In this document: in pieces, positions 25,557 through 34,773 of the stretch
Layout: every line of letters begins with the position of its first letter
Numbering within the stretch: position 1 is the stretch's first letter
Assembly (NCBI RefSeq): GCF_023115355.1
Contig: NZ_CP096019.1
Location: 1,550,001-1,614,000 of the forward strand
DNA: 64,000 nt
Reading direction: 5' to 3'
Source: Halocatena salina
Lineage (GTDB): Archaea > Halobacteriota > Halobacteria > Halobacteriales > Haloarculaceae
Notes under the pieces: generated by a model
Databases searched by the model: none
What the model saw: the letters and a program-made list of their open reading frames with translations, nothing else
What the model was told of the DNA's origin: nothing
Made by a program: the position numbers and the translations under genes

Positions 25557-26930
25557 ATGTCTGCGGAAGCCTACGACGTGGTCGTCGTCGGCGGTGGGAC
25601 GGCGGGTGCGTTCGCTGCAGCGGCCGTTGCTAACGAGGGCCACTCGGTTGCACTGCTAGAACGCAAATCCGAGGGCGACGCCGGCCACATCGCGTGTGGC
25701 GATGCGATAAAGGGAAAAAGTTCGTTCCCGAACACGATCGACTTGGAGTATCTCCGGGAGGAGTCGTTTACCAACGATGGCATCACCCGAGCTCGGTTCG
25801 AGAACCCCCAGAGCGGTGAATCGATGGACATCGGATTCGGTGGTGTAACGGGTGCCGTCGTTGATCGCAAACGCTACGGAGAGGTACTCCTCGAAGAGGC
25901 CTCCCGGATCGGCGCGGACGTACAGTACGAGACGGTCGTTCACGACGTCATTCAGGATTCGGTCGTTCAGGGCGTCAAAGCCACCCGGAACGGCTCCGTA
26001 ACTAACTACGAGGCTGACATCGTGATCGACGCTGCGGGTGCTCTCTCGTTGCTGCAGGACAAGGCCGATTTTTCGAACACGTCGTTCGACACCAACGTGA
26101 ATTATTCGCAGTTCTGTTCGGCCTACCGCGAGGTCATTGAGCTCGAAAAGCCGGTTGAGTGGACCGACACGCTCGTGTTCAAACCGACAGAAGAGCTCGG
26201 CTATCTGTGGTATTTCCCGCGATCGGCCACGGAGATCAACGTTGGACTGGGCTTTCAGATGAACAAGCCGCCGATGAAGCTCGTCGAAGTACTCAAATCG
26301 GATCTCAAAGAACGGGCGGAGTTCGCTGGTGCCCGCGTCAAGGACAAACTCGGAGCGGCGCTTCCGACCCGGCGGCCGTACGATTCGGCGGTCGCCCCCG
26401 GTTATCTTGCGGTCGGTGACGCTGCTGGCCACGTCAATCCGATCACAGGTGGTGGCATTCCGGGCGCGGCTAAGGCCGGTCACTGGGCTGCACAAGCAGC
26501 CGTTGAGGCGATTTCTGATGGTGTGCCCGACGACGAAGACGCGCTGTGGGAGTACAACCACCGTGTCATGACCGACTTCGGGAAGAAGTTTGCCGCGATG
26601 GATCTGTACAACATCTGGGGTGGTGCGACTGATCTGGACGAGATCCTCGACGTGATCACGAAACTTCCGGCTGGCCACTTCGCTGAAACGGTCGCCAAAA
26701 GCGGCTCGACGTCGATGGGTCTCGTTACGAAGGTCAAAACCGCTGCAAAGACGGTCGGCCACTGGGATATGTTGTACGACCTGTGGCGTGTAAACAGAAA
26801 GAGTAGCGAACTCAAAGAGGTGTACGACGACTATCCTACGAGCATCGACGACTTCGATCAGTGGGTCCAGACTCGTGATGAGTTGCTAGATGAAGTGTAC
26901 GAGATCACCGGTGCCGAGTCTAAGTACTGA
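25557..26930 (+). CDS. Geranylgeranyl reductase family flavoprotein
   Basis: Geranylgeranyl reductases saturate the isoprenoid chains of archaeal membrane lipids or of menaquinone. The FAD dinucleotide motif is at the N-terminus (VVVVGGGTAGAFAAAAVA, then HSVALLER). The second FAD motif is YLAVGDAAGHVNPITGGGI near residue 290. A Cys (HIACGDAIKG) occupies the place of the conserved active-site loop in the family. At 457 residues it is slightly longer than the approximately 400-residue DGGGPL reductases; the C-terminal 110 residues are helical. It is a single gene with its own promoter. Whether the substrate is a phospholipid, a free isoprenoid diphosphate or a quinone is not decided. Confidence 0.88.
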   Translation: MSAEAYDVVVVGGGTAGAFAAAAVANEGHSVALLERKSEGDAGHIACGDAIKGKSSFPNTIDLEYLREESFTNDGITRARFENPQSGESMDIGFGGVTGAVVDRKRYGEVLLEEASRIGADVQYETVVHDVIQDSVVQGVKATRNGSVTNYEADIVIDAAGALSLLQDKADFSNTSFDTNVNYSQFCSAYREVIELEKPVEWTDTLVFKPTEELGYLWYFPRSATEINVGLGFQMNKPPMKLVEVLKSDLKERAEFAGARVKDKLGAALPTRRPYDSAVAPGYLAVGDAAGHVNPITGGGIPGAAKAGHWAAQAAVEAISDGVPDDEDALWEYNHRVMTDFGKKFAAMDLYNIWGGATDLDEILDVITKLPAGHFAETVAKSGSTSMGLVTKVKTAAKTVGHWDMLYDLWRVNRKSSELKEVYDDYPTSIDDFDQWVQTRDELLDEVYEITGAESKY

Positions 26931-27051
26931 GCCGCTCGTTTCGAGCTGTTTCGAGTACGGTGGTTTGACCCGTTCGTGGTCATCGGTCCCGTGGGATGTG
27001 GATGCATTCGCGTCCACAACTCCTTTTGAGTAGTCCGTCGAAGAGTCGTAT

Positions 27052-27891
27052 ATGTCTGAGGAATCGAATCTCACCCCCGAGAGCGTCGACACCACCAACG
27101 GGATGCCGATGCTCGGACTGGGCACCTGGCAGAACGACGATCCCGACCAGTGTGTCGAGACCGTCAGTACGGCCTTAGAGATGGGCTACCGATACATCGA
27201 TACCGCTCAGGCCTACGACAACGAGACGAGCGTCGGCGAAGGGATTCGATCGTCGGCCGTCGATCGAGACGAGGTGTTCCTTGCAACGAAACTCTGGTAT
27301 GACCAACTCGACCGCGATACCATCGTCGAATCGACCCAAGCTAGTCTCGATCGACTCAGTGTTGATTCGGTCGATCTGTTGTACCCCCATTGGCCTGCCG
27401 GATCGTACGATGCCGAGGCAACCATGGACGGATTCGCTGAACTCGTCGATACCGGGGCGATCGAACGGGTTGGCCTGAGCAACTTCACCCCTGAACTGAT
27501 CGAGGAGGCTCGTTCGGTCTCCGACGTGCCGATCTTCGCCCTTCAGGTCGAGTGTCATCCCCTGTTCCAGCAAGAACGGCTGCGGGAGTACTGTGCGGAC
27601 GCCGGTATCGAACTCGTCGCGTACTCACCGCTCGCCCGTGGAGCCGTGTTTGACGTTCCCGAAATCGAGGAAGTGGCACGGAAACACGGCGTCAGCGAAG
27701 CCCAAGTGAGCCTCGCGTGGTTGAACGAACACGGGATTACCGCCATCCCCAAAGCGACCGGCCCGGACCACCTCCGCGACAACCTAGGGGCAGCCACGCT
27801 CGATCTCGATCCTGCGGACGTCCAAACCATCGACGACATCGACCGAAAAGAGCGACAGATCAATCCTTCGTTCGCTCCCGATAGCTGGTAA
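27052..27891 (+). CDS. Aldo/keto reductase
   Basis: A 279-residue TIM-barrel oxidoreductase using NAD(P)H to reduce aldehydes or ketones. The catalytic tetrad is visible: Asp in RYIDTAQAYDNE, Tyr in the same helix-loop, Lys in LATKLWYDQ and His in LLYPHWPAG (normally IHWP). The remaining family marks are VGLSNFTPELI and VECHPLFQQ (the usual NQVExHP, with Gln changed to leave LQVECHP), and IPKATGPDHLRDN at the cofactor site. It resembles the 2,5-diketogluconate reductase subgroup, but the substrate is open. It follows the geranylgeranyl reductase with a 120-base gap and probably has its own promoter (TCCTTTTGAG, about 27021). Confidence 0.93.
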   Translation: MSEESNLTPESVDTTNGMPMLGLGTWQNDDPDQCVETVSTALEMGYRYIDTAQAYDNETSVGEGIRSSAVDRDEVFLATKLWYDQLDRDTIVESTQASLDRLSVDSVDLLYPHWPAGSYDAEATMDGFAELVDTGAIERVGLSNFTPELIEEARSVSDVPIFALQVECHPLFQQERLREYCADAGIELVAYSPLARGAVFDVPEIEEVARKHGVSEAQVSLAWLNEHGITAIPKATGPDHLRDNLGAATLDLDPADVQTIDDIDRKERQINPSFAPDSW

Positions 27892-27932
27892 CGACCCTGA
27901 ACCGTTATTTCGGTCTCGTTCGAACGGTTCGT

Positions 27933-28118
27933 ATGGAATTCGATCAGCCCAAAGCGATCGGATCGTTCGTCATACTACTGGTCGTCCTACTCGGTGGGAC
28001 GTTCACCAGTCCGATGCCGACCAACGTCTCGGCGATGGTCAGTGTCGGCCTCATCGTCTTCGGTGTTCTCACCTTCTATATCGGCGTCAAACACGGGGAG
28101 TTCCGCGCGACGCGTTAA
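27933..28118 (+). CDS. Small two-helix membrane protein
   Basis: A 61-residue protein with two hydrophobic helices (AIGSFVILLVVLLGGTF, and AMVSVGLIVFGVLTFYIGVK) joined by a short loop, ending in a charged tail EFRATR. A start at ATG 27933 fits a TATA-like TTATTTCG at 27905. Small double-span proteins like this are frequent and conserved in haloarchaea, without known function. It overlaps the 3' end of the convergent NIS-synthetase-like gene by 4 bases. Confidence 0.75.
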   Translation: MEFDQPKAIGSFVILLVVLLGGTFTSPMPTNVSAMVSVGLIVFGVLTFYIGVKHGEFRATR

Positions 28119-29962
28119 TCCTTGCCTGGTCGTTCACGCTCGGCGACGGTGTACAGCGCGTTCGACACCGTTCCGTGTCCGGTCACTTTCGGGCGCGTGG
28201 TGTAATCGTCGTAGCCGTGATCGAGGATTCGGTTTCGGTTGAGACAGAGTTTCGTAAACTCCGGTTTGAACAGATCGAACGTTTCGAACCGAGCTCGGTG
28301 TTCGGGGAATCGAGCGTGATATCTCTCGATCGTCGCCCGGACCTGCGTCCAAAACCGATGTTCGTCGTATCCTTCTTGTCGTTCGAGTAGCTCCGAGACG
28401 TATCTAAGCACGCAGATGAACAGGGTTCCGAAGATGTGTTGACAGAGGTCTTCGGGTGGGAGCTGATGGAGGATGTGGTGTTTGTACCGATCGTCCGCTC
28501 GGAGCGTCTCGTCCAATCGCTCGTCCAGTTCCGGAAGCGGCCGATCGGTGATCGCAACCTCATCAACGAAGTCTGTGAGCGCGATCCGAGTCGGAACGCC
28601 GTTTTCGAGCACGAGCACCACGTTCGTCCCATGGGGCATGAACACGGTTCCGTACCGATAGAGGTAATGACACAAAGGAAACAACAGCACTTCGAACAGT
28701 TCCTCCAGCCACGACTCCATCGAGAGCGGCGAGCGTTCGACGAACTCCGTGAGAATCGGCGTTCCATCGATGTCTTCGTGGAACAACGCGGCCAGCGTCA
28801 CTGGTCGCTCGGTCGGTTCGAGCATCCCTTCGACGCTTTCCCGCCAGACACAGCCCAGCAGTTCGTGGAACTGATAGGGTGCGTCGTCGAGTCTTGAGAG
28901 CGCCGGGTGGTCGTAACAGACGCTAGCGATTTCCCCCGGGAGCAACAGCTCACACTCCTCGCGAAGGAATCGATCGTGATCGCGTACGTCTTTGACGAAC
29001 GCCGTCACTTCTGGAGCGGCTCTAGCTTGCTCTCCAAGGATCCCTCGGTAGACGTTGGTGTTTAGAATGCGAAGCGGGAGTTTGACGTGATGTTTCTCGG
29101 GTGCGTCGACGTTCGTCACGGTTCGGATCGACTGCTGTGGGAGATACTCGTCCAGTCCCTTGCCCACCGGAACGATGGCGTCAGTGGCAATCTCGCCCGC
29201 GAAAAACGGCACGATGCTGTGTGTCCACTGCCAGTCGTGGACGGGGAACAAGTAGTAGTTCGCTGGGTCGAGTCCCTGTTCGAGCAGTCGATCAGCGAAC
29301 ACTGCGTACTGTTGGCCGAGTTCCGCGCGGAGCAACGACTCGTGATCGATCGGATCGAGCGCCGAGAACGTCGCGCGGTCGCGGTGAGCAGCGATCCACG
29401 ACAGCGTCTGTGGCCGTTTCATCTCGGGCGCGTAGTCGAGATACTCTTCGTAGCTGAATCCGACCCGCCCTTTGTTGTACGTGAACCACGGATGGCCGGT
29501 CATCTCCCCTTCGATCGCTGCATACTCCATGTCGACGATCCGTTCGTCGTCCTCTCGCGTGGCGGTTCGACGTTCCAGAGTAGCGTCTGCGAGCAGCGTG
29601 TTGTTGTACTCCCGGACGAGATACCCCAGCGTGCGATCGGAGACGCCGATGTGTGTCTGTGCGTCCATCAGCAGTTTCACGGCGTCGTCCGGACGGCTCC
29701 ATGCCCCATTCTCGCGACGAAACACGGTGCCGGGAAGCACCCTGTAGCTGTCGAACAGCCGTCGTTCGGCGTCGAATCGGTAGTCGACGCCTCCCCGCAA
29801 CGATAGCCGGTAGCGCGTCCCTCCCGACTCGGTCCCGATCGATTCGATCGGTTTCGGATCGATCAGCTCCTCGTACATGAACTCCGACAGCATTTTCCGG
29901 AGCAGCCGACGGTTCACCGTGATCCACACGTCTTCATCTCGGATCGTGTCTGGTACGTTCAT
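28115..29962 (-). CDS. IucA/IucC-type NIS siderophore synthetase
   Basis: NIS synthetases join a carboxylic acid (citrate, 2-oxoglutarate or a derivative) to an amine or alcohol by an acyl-adenylate. I start at ATG 29962 (MNVPDTIRDED), giving 615 residues, typical for the family. The nucleotide-binding lobe has EGEMTGHPWFTYNKGRVGFS and YLFPVHDWQW (usually HPWQ), then KHHVKLPLRILNTNVYRG. The C-terminal lobe has GTVFMPHGTNVVLVLENG (usually HGQN) and RIALTDFVDE (usually RDF). The overall pattern is intact, but several key motifs are altered, so substrate and even activity could differ. No transporter or decarboxylase gene of a siderophore cluster is adjacent; the only neighbour is a divergent GS-like ligase. 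Confidence 0.87.
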   Translation of the reverse strand: MNVPDTIRDEDVWITVNRRLLRKMLSEFMYEELIDPKPIESIGTESGGTRYRLSLRGGVDYRFDAERRLFDSYRVLPGTVFRRENGAWSRPDDAVKLLMDAQTHIGVSDRTLGYLVREYNNTLLADATLERRTATREDDERIVDMEYAAIEGEMTGHPWFTYNKGRVGFSYEEYLDYAPEMKRPQTLSWIAAHRDRATFSALDPIDHESLLRAELGQQYAVFADRLLEQGLDPANYYLFPVHDWQWTHSIVPFFAGEIATDAIVPVGKGLDEYLPQQSIRTVTNVDAPEKHHVKLPLRILNTNVYRGILGEQARAAPEVTAFVKDVRDHDRFLREECELLLPGEIASVCYDHPALSRLDDAPYQFHELLGCVWRESVEGMLEPTERPVTLAALFHEDIDGTPILTEFVERSPLSMESWLEELFEVLLFPLCHYLYRYGTVFMPHGTNVVLVLENGVPTRIALTDFVDEVAITDRPLPELDERLDETLRADDRYKHHILHQLPPEDLCQHIFGTLFICVLRYVSELLERQEGYDEHRFWTQVRATIERYHARFPEHRARFETFDLFKPEFTKLCLNRNRILDHGYDDYTTRPKVTGHGTVSNALYTVAERERPGKD

Positions 29963-30076
29963 GGTATCTATGAAACGTGTTGAACGCGGTTGCTCTTGAG
30001 TCTCGCCCGACCAGAACGGTGCTATACCCCGTACGTTTCGGAATACCCTCCCGTGTCGTTCCCGTTTGTTCGTCAC

Positions 30077-31408
30077 ATGCCCACGAGTTCGGACATCGCA
30101 CGGCGGTGTGAGACCGAGGACATCGATCTGGTCCGGTTGCTGTTCGTCACTCCCAACGGCGTGGTCCGCGCACAATCGGTCGCTGCGGACGACATTGCAA
30201 CCGCGATAGACGAGGGAGTTCCAGCGTCAAAGCTGGTACACGCGTACAACGCACTCGGCTTTAGAAAGAAAGACGGCCGGTTCGATGCCGCTGGAGAGGT
30301 GTTGCTCCGTCCGGACCCGGCGACGTTCCGGACGTTACCGTACGCGGATCGGTGTGGGGGAATGCTCTGTGACGTGCGGACGCTTGCGGACAGTCCATGG
30401 GCCGCCGACCCACGAACCACCCTCAGCTCGCTCATTGAGACGATAGCGTCGGCGGATCTCGTCCCATCAGTCGCGTTCGAAAGCGAGTTTCATCTCCTCG
30501 CCGAGAAGGAGGACGAACTCGTTCCGACGGACGGACGCGGCGCGTACGCGACCGCGTCTACCCGCGACACCCACGAGTTCGTGCTTGCTGTCCGAGACGC
30601 GCTTGCCGACCAAGGGATCTCCGTCGGGAAGTATTACCCCGAATGGGGTGCCGGGAAACACGAGATCGTCCTCGATCACGGACCGGCACTCACCGCTGCC
30701 GACGAACACGTGTTGTTCAAAGAGACCGTCGAGAGCGTCGCGGCGACCCACGGGTATCAAGCCACGTTCCTTCCCAAGCCGGCAACGCACTCGACGAACG
30801 GCTGTCACATCCACTGTTCGCTGTGGGACGGATCGAACAATCGGTTTGCCGGTTCGGACGGGATCAGTGAGACGGCAGCGTCGTTCATCGCGGGCGTACT
30901 CGAACACGCTCCCGGGCTGACGGCGTTGACGGCGGGCACGGTCAACTCGTATGCCCGGCTCCGTCCACAGGTCGGTGCCACAGCGTTCACGTGTTGGGGG
31001 TACGGTAACCGAGAGGCGTTGGTGCGGGTCCCGGGTCACGCTGCCGGTGCCACCGACGCCGTCCGCATCGAATACCGGGCCGCAGACAACACCGCGAATC
31101 CATACATCGCGTTGATAGGACTGCTCGCTGCCGGTCTCGACGGGATCAAGCGCGAGCTATCACCGCCCGAACCGCTTGACAGTGATCCCGGAAATCTATC
31201 CGTGGACGAACGGGATCGACGGGGGATCGAACGCCTTCCGACGACGCTTCGAGAGGCTCTTACCGCGTTGGCGGACGATCGCGTGTTGCGAAACGCTCTC
31301 GGAGCGGAACTGTACCAAACGTATCTCGACGTGAAACGGAGCCATTGGGAAGCGTTTACAGAAAGCGCAGCTACGTGGGAGCGCGATCGACTCAGAAACG
31401 TGTATTGA
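30077..31408 (+). CDS. Glutamine-synthetase-like ligase (GS paralogue)
   Basis: A 443-residue ATP-dependent carboxylate-amine ligase of the glutamine synthetase superfamily, starting at MPTSSDIARRC. The active-site pieces are there: FESEFHLL (metal Glu), YYPEWGAGKHEIVLDHG (Glu and Glu), KPATHSTNGCHIHCSLWD (His/catalytic loop) and IEYRAADNTANPYIAL (Arg/Glu). The N-terminal segment is short and diverges from true GlnA. The sequence looks like gamma-glutamyl-polyamine or gamma-glutamylanilide synthetases, not like the ammonium-assimilating enzyme. It is divergent from the NIS synthetase across a 114-base shared promoter region. Together they may make an amide-linked metabolite. Confidence 0.85.
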   Translation: MPTSSDIARRCETEDIDLVRLLFVTPNGVVRAQSVAADDIATAIDEGVPASKLVHAYNALGFRKKDGRFDAAGEVLLRPDPATFRTLPYADRCGGMLCDVRTLADSPWAADPRTTLSSLIETIASADLVPSVAFESEFHLLAEKEDELVPTDGRGAYATASTRDTHEFVLAVRDALADQGISVGKYYPEWGAGKHEIVLDHGPALTAADEHVLFKETVESVAATHGYQATFLPKPATHSTNGCHIHCSLWDGSNNRFAGSDGISETAASFIAGVLEHAPGLTALTAGTVNSYARLRPQVGATAFTCWGYGNREALVRVPGHAAGATDAVRIEYRAADNTANPYIALIGLLAAGLDGIKRELSPPEPLDSDPGNLSVDERDRRGIERLPTTLREALTALADDRVLRNALGAELYQTYLDVKRSHWEAFTESAATWERDRLRNVY

Positions 31409-31424
31409 GGGGTTTACAGGCGAT

Positions 31425-31604
31425 TCACACGCCAGCGTCGTCTTCGGAAAGGCCCACGATGAGCGCGCCAGCCGCCATCGTGAGCGAAGCGACGCCCGCG
31501 AACGCCGACGGGATGGCGTTCGTCATGGCAATACCGATGATCAGGGCGGTGCTGACGGCCAGAAGGAGTCCCCCAACTCCTAATCGTTGTTTCTCCGTTT
31601 TCAT
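31425..31604 (-). CDS. Small two-helix membrane protein
   Basis: A protein of 59 residues from ATG 31604 (a second ATG is at 31607). It has two hydrophobic helices, GVGGLLLAVSTALIIGIAM and AFAGVASLTMAAGALIVGL, with the small linker TNAIPS and a short acidic end. It is convergent with the GS-like gene (17 bases apart). No family was recognised with confidence. It resembles the many small double-span membrane proteins of haloarchaea. Confidence 0.65.
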   Translation of the reverse strand: MKTEKQRLGVGGLLLAVSTALIIGIAMTNAIPSAFAGVASLTMAAGALIVGLSEDDAGV

Positions 31605-31729
31605 CACCGCTAACTATCGTCCACATCCCCATAAGCGTCATCAAACCAAGCGAAACGACAGGGTCGTTCGTGATGTTCGTCCCCTCCTCGTGTCGAGAGG
31701 GTTTTCATTCGCCGGGTCGGATGGTGGGT

Positions 31730-32224
31730 ATGGACGGGGGAGAACGCGAGCGTCTTCGGACTATTGCCGACTACCAGTTTGGAAGCGGTGCTGGGCGAGC
31801 GCTGTTTCCGGCTGCTGAGACGCTGTCGGTGGTCCGAACCTCTTCCGGGCGGCCCCAACAGATAACGTGTGACGGGGGTCCCCACGAGGGTCGACGGATC
31901 GTCTCCTACGGTGTGGACGGTCGATTCACGCTCGGGATCGAGGGTGGACGCCGGCTGTTTGCGGCGCTCGGACGGCCGATCGTGCGGGTTGGAGACGAGA
32001 GCGTTCCGTTCGTCACAGACGGGAAAAACGCGTTTGCGAAGTTCGTCCGGGACGTCGATGACGACGTCCGCCCCGGCGATGAGGTGCTCATCACGTGTGC
32101 TGAGACGCTGCTCGCCGTCGGTCGGGCTGAACTGTCTGCCAGCGCCATGACGGATTTTCACACCGGTGTCGCCGTTTCGGTTCGTGATAGTTTCTCGGAG
32201 CAAGCGATCCGATCGGAACCATAG
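31730..32224 (+). CDS. PUA-domain RNA-binding protein
   Basis: A 164-residue protein with an N-terminal helix-turn (LRTIADYQFGSGAGRALFP) and a C-terminal PUA domain: FVTDGKNAFAKFVRDVDDDV, then RPGDEVLITCAETLLAVGRA. PUA domains bind structured RNA. Haloarchaea keep this gene directly before nac and trmI, and the same order is found here, implying a translation-linked role. I prefer ATG 31730; ATG 31721 adds three residues. The gap to nac is 39 bases, so the three genes probably form one transcription unit. Confidence 0.88.
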   Translation: MDGGERERLRTIADYQFGSGAGRALFPAAETLSVVRTSSGRPQQITCDGGPHEGRRIVSYGVDGRFTLGIEGGRRLFAALGRPIVRVGDESVPFVTDGKNAFAKFVRDVDDDVRPGDEVLITCAETLLAVGRAELSASAMTDFHTGVAVSVRDSFSEQAIRSEP

Positions 32225-32263
32225 AGCAGTACGCTTTTGCCGTTTCCGCCGTTCGAACTACGT

Positions 32264-32623
32264 ATGTTTGGTGGAGGCGGTCTCGATCCGCGCAAGATGC
32301 AACAGATGATGGAACAGATGGGAATCGACACGTCAGATATCGACGCTGAAGAGGTAATCATTCGAACGGCGGATGAGGACCTCGTCTTTACGTCGCCGGA
32401 GGTACAGCGCATTTCTGCGCAGGGCCAGGCCACGTACCAGATCGTCGGTGAACCCGATACCCGCGATACCTCAGACGACACCGCCGAGGACGGTCGTGAG
32501 GCGATTCCCGAGGACGACGTCGAGATCGTCGTCCAGCGGACGGGCGTCAGCACGGATGAGGCCCGTGAGGCACTCGAAGCCGAGGACGGTGACCTCGCGG
32601 CTGCGGTGTCCCGACTGGAGTGA
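32264..32623 (+). CDS. nac: Nascent polypeptide-associated complex protein
   Basis: Archaeal NAC binds nascent chains at the ribosome exit tunnel. This 119-residue protein shows the expected parts: N-terminal [17 protein letters not shown], the NAC beta-barrel ([19 protein letters not shown], then [17 protein letters not shown]) and the C-terminal UBA helix bundle ([20 protein letters not shown]). An acidic linker of about 20 residues separates the domains. Its TGA stop overlaps the GTG start of trmI by 4 bases, so the two are translationally coupled. Confidence 0.95.
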   Translation: MFGGGGLDPRKMQQMMEQMGIDTSDIDAEEVIIRTADEDLVFTSPEVQRISAQGQATYQIVGEPDTRDTSDDTAEDGREAIPEDDVEIVVQRTGVSTDEAREALEAEDGDLAAAVSRLE

Positions 32624-33345
32624 TCCTCCTCGTTTACGAGGATCGGGAGTACCTCCTCGCACCGGGTGAGACGCTCGAAACCGACCTCGGTGTCCTGGAG
32701 GTGCCGGACGATGTCTCGCCCGGCGACACCGTCGAGACACATCTCGGCACGGCGTTTAAGGCACGCGCACTCCGTGGACCGGATCTCTTCGCGCATTTCG
32801 AGCGCACCGGGGCTCCGATGATGCCCCGCGACATCGGATTGGTGATGGGTCACACCGGCGTCAGTGGCAGCGATCGGGTGCTCGACGCCGGGACAGGGAC
32901 GGGCGTGCTGAGCGCCTACCTCGCCCGGGCGGGTGCGACCGTCGTCACCTACGAAACGGATCCCGACTTCGCCGACGTCGCCCGCGAGAACATGGCGGTT
33001 GCCGGTGTCGAGGACGCCGTCGACGTTCGCACCGGGGACGTGACCGAGGCGATCGATGATCTGTGTGCCGGCGATCCGTTCGATCTCATCACACTCGACA
33101 CCCGCGACGCACCCAGCGTCATCAGACGAGCGCCCGAGCTGCTCGTCTCGGGAGGATTCGTTTCCGCGTACGTTCCTTTCGTCGAAGGAACCCGAAACGT
33201 CGTCGAGACCGCCCGATCGGCTGGCTTTCAGAACATCGAAACCTACGAGACGATCCAACGAACGATGGATATCGACGACCGCGGAACCCGCCCATCGACG
33301 GCTGGCGTCGGCCACACCGGGTATCTCGTGTTCGCGCGCGCTTGA
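32620..33345 (+). CDS. trmI: tRNA (adenine-N1)-methyltransferase
   Basis: TrmI methylates A57/A58 in the T-loop of archaeal tRNA using SAM. The 241-residue protein starts with GTG at 32620, overlapping nac by 4 bases. The N-terminal beta-domain ([18 protein letters not shown]) and [16 protein letters not shown] are TrmI hallmarks. The SAM motif is [19 protein letters not shown], with acidic strand YETDPDF, and the post-motif IV region has [12 protein letters not shown]. The family forms tetramers. A complete enzyme with no missing residues is seen. Confidence 0.93.
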   Translation: MILLVYEDREYLLAPGETLETDLGVLEVPDDVSPGDTVETHLGTAFKARALRGPDLFAHFERTGAPMMPRDIGLVMGHTGVSGSDRVLDAGTGTGVLSAYLARAGATVVTYETDPDFADVARENMAVAGVEDAVDVRTGDVTEAIDDLCAGDPFDLITLDTRDAPSVIRRAPELLVSGGFVSAYVPFVEGTRNVVETARSAGFQNIETYETIQRTMDIDDRGTRPSTAGVGHTGYLVFARA

Positions 33346-33364
33346 ACTAGTCCACGTTATGTGG

Positions 33365-34576
33365 TTACCGTCCGAGCTGTTCGTGGGCGGACGCGAGGTT
33401 GTCGGCGGCGAGCGCGCCGAGCAACGAGAGCTCACCCGCGAGCGCGCCCACAGCAATGCGTTCTGCGAACGCGTCGGCGTTCGTTCCGGGGGGATCCCCG
33501 CCACCGCGCACGCCGAGGATGTCGAGTGCTTCGTTCTGAGTCGGTAGCTTCGTTCCGCCGCCGACTGTCCCGACGTCGAGGCTGGCGATCGTCACACTCG
33601 CGTACAGTTCGTCTCCGCGCACGTCGACGGTCGTGATGGCGTTGCCACCCTCTACGACCTGAGCAGCGTCCTGTCCGGTTGCGAGGAACACGGCGGCAAC
33701 GACGTTTGCGGCGTGGGCGTTGAATCCCAAACTCCCCGCCTTGGCGCTGCCGACGAGGTTTTTGCGGGTGTTGGCTTCTTCGATCGCTTCCGGCGTCGTG
33801 CCGAACCGGTCTTCGACCTGCTCGCGGGTGAGCACGACGTCCGCGCCGACCGTGCGGCCCCGACCCTCGACCGCGTTGATCGCAGCGGGCTTTTTGTCTG
33901 AGCAGAGGTTGCCCGAGAGTGCTACCAGATCTGCGGGAGTTTCTTCTTCAAGTAGCTCACAGGCCGCTTCCGTTGCGATGGTGGCCATGTTCATTCCCAT
34001 CGCGTCTTTGGTGTCGTAGCCAAACCGGAGAAACACTGAATCGCCGACGACGTACGGCGTCACATCTAGCAGCTCGCCGTGGTCGGTCGTCTCGGCCGCC
34101 GCCGCCGCAAGTTTCGCTTCGTTTTCACGCACCCACGAGGCGACCGTCCCGGCTTCGTGGACGTTCTCGACACGAAACACGGGGGCACGAGTCATTTTCG
34201 ACTGGAACACCCGGGCATTGGCCCCTCCGGCGGCCTGGATCGCCGAACAGCCCCGGTTCACCGAGGCGACCAGCGCGCCTTCCGTGGTGGCGAGCGGGAG
34301 ATACGCCGTTCCGCTCGCACTTGACCCATCAACGGTGAGCGGCCCGGCTACGCCGACGGGAATCTGTACCGCGCCGACCATGTTCTCGATGTTCGATTGA
34401 GCATCACCGGCGTCGAAGGCGTACGCACCGAGCGCCGAGAGATCAGTGTCGGTCTCTTGTGCGATGAGCCGACGGCGCGCCTCGACCGCGGTGTCGGCGT
34501 CCGCGTGGGCTTCGAGTTCGTGTAACGCGAGGTCACCCGACAGCACACGATCCGCGAGCGTTTCTGGTGCAGACAT
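33365..34576 (-). CDS. hmgA: 3-hydroxy-3-methylglutaryl-CoA reductase, class I
   Basis: HMG-CoA reductase makes mevalonate, the entry point to archaeal isoprenoid lipids, carotenoids and quinones. It is 403 residues long, without membrane helices, as in other haloarchaea. The CoA-binding ENMVGAVQIPVGVAGPL loop, the catalytic TTEGALVASVNRG (Glu), GYDTKDAMGMNMAT (the Asp/Lys region), SGNLCSDKKPAAINAVEGRG (catalytic Lys) and FNAHAANVVAAVFLATGQD (His) are present and in order. This is the enzyme inhibited by statins. It is convergent with trmI with 19 bases between stops, and stands alone. Confidence 0.97.
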   Translation of the reverse strand: MSAPETLADRVLSGDLALHELEAHADADTAVEARRRLIAQETDTDLSALGAYAFDAGDAQSNIENMVGAVQIPVGVAGPLTVDGSSASGTAYLPLATTEGALVASVNRGCSAIQAAGGANARVFQSKMTRAPVFRVENVHEAGTVASWVRENEAKLAAAAAETTDHGELLDVTPYVVGDSVFLRFGYDTKDAMGMNMATIATEAACELLEEETPADLVALSGNLCSDKKPAAINAVEGRGRTVGADVVLTREQVEDRFGTTPEAIEEANTRKNLVGSAKAGSLGFNAHAANVVAAVFLATGQDAAQVVEGGNAITTVDVRGDELYASVTIASLDVGTVGGGTKLPTQNEALDILGVRGGGDPPGTNADAFAERIAVGALAGELSLLGALAADNLASAHEQLGR

Positions 34577-34773
34577 ACCGGAATTCTATCTCCCGAGTGA
34601 CTAAGACCCGTTGTTGTCGCTTCGAACGAGCAGTTCCCCAGCAAGCACACCGACACACCTGTTCGAGATCACGTTTCCCTCTCGGTCCATACCGAATCGA
34701 GCTGGTCGAAAGAGATACACTGTTGTCGTGAACTGCCCCTCATATTTTTGCTCGTTCCCCCCACCGTGGTGGT

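Noticed and set aside
25322-25558. Minus-strand frame of 78 codons before the geranylgeranyl reductase
   Set aside because: Contains the promoter of the reductase and reads as random sequence.
25656-26762. Minus-strand open frame (368 codons) inside the geranylgeranyl reductase gene
   Set aside because: Antisense shadow; no domain, and the sense protein has clear FAD motifs.
32158-33504. Minus-strand open frame (448 codons) across nac and trmI
   Set aside because: High-GC antisense frame with low-complexity Ser/Arg text; the plus strand holds two recognised genes.
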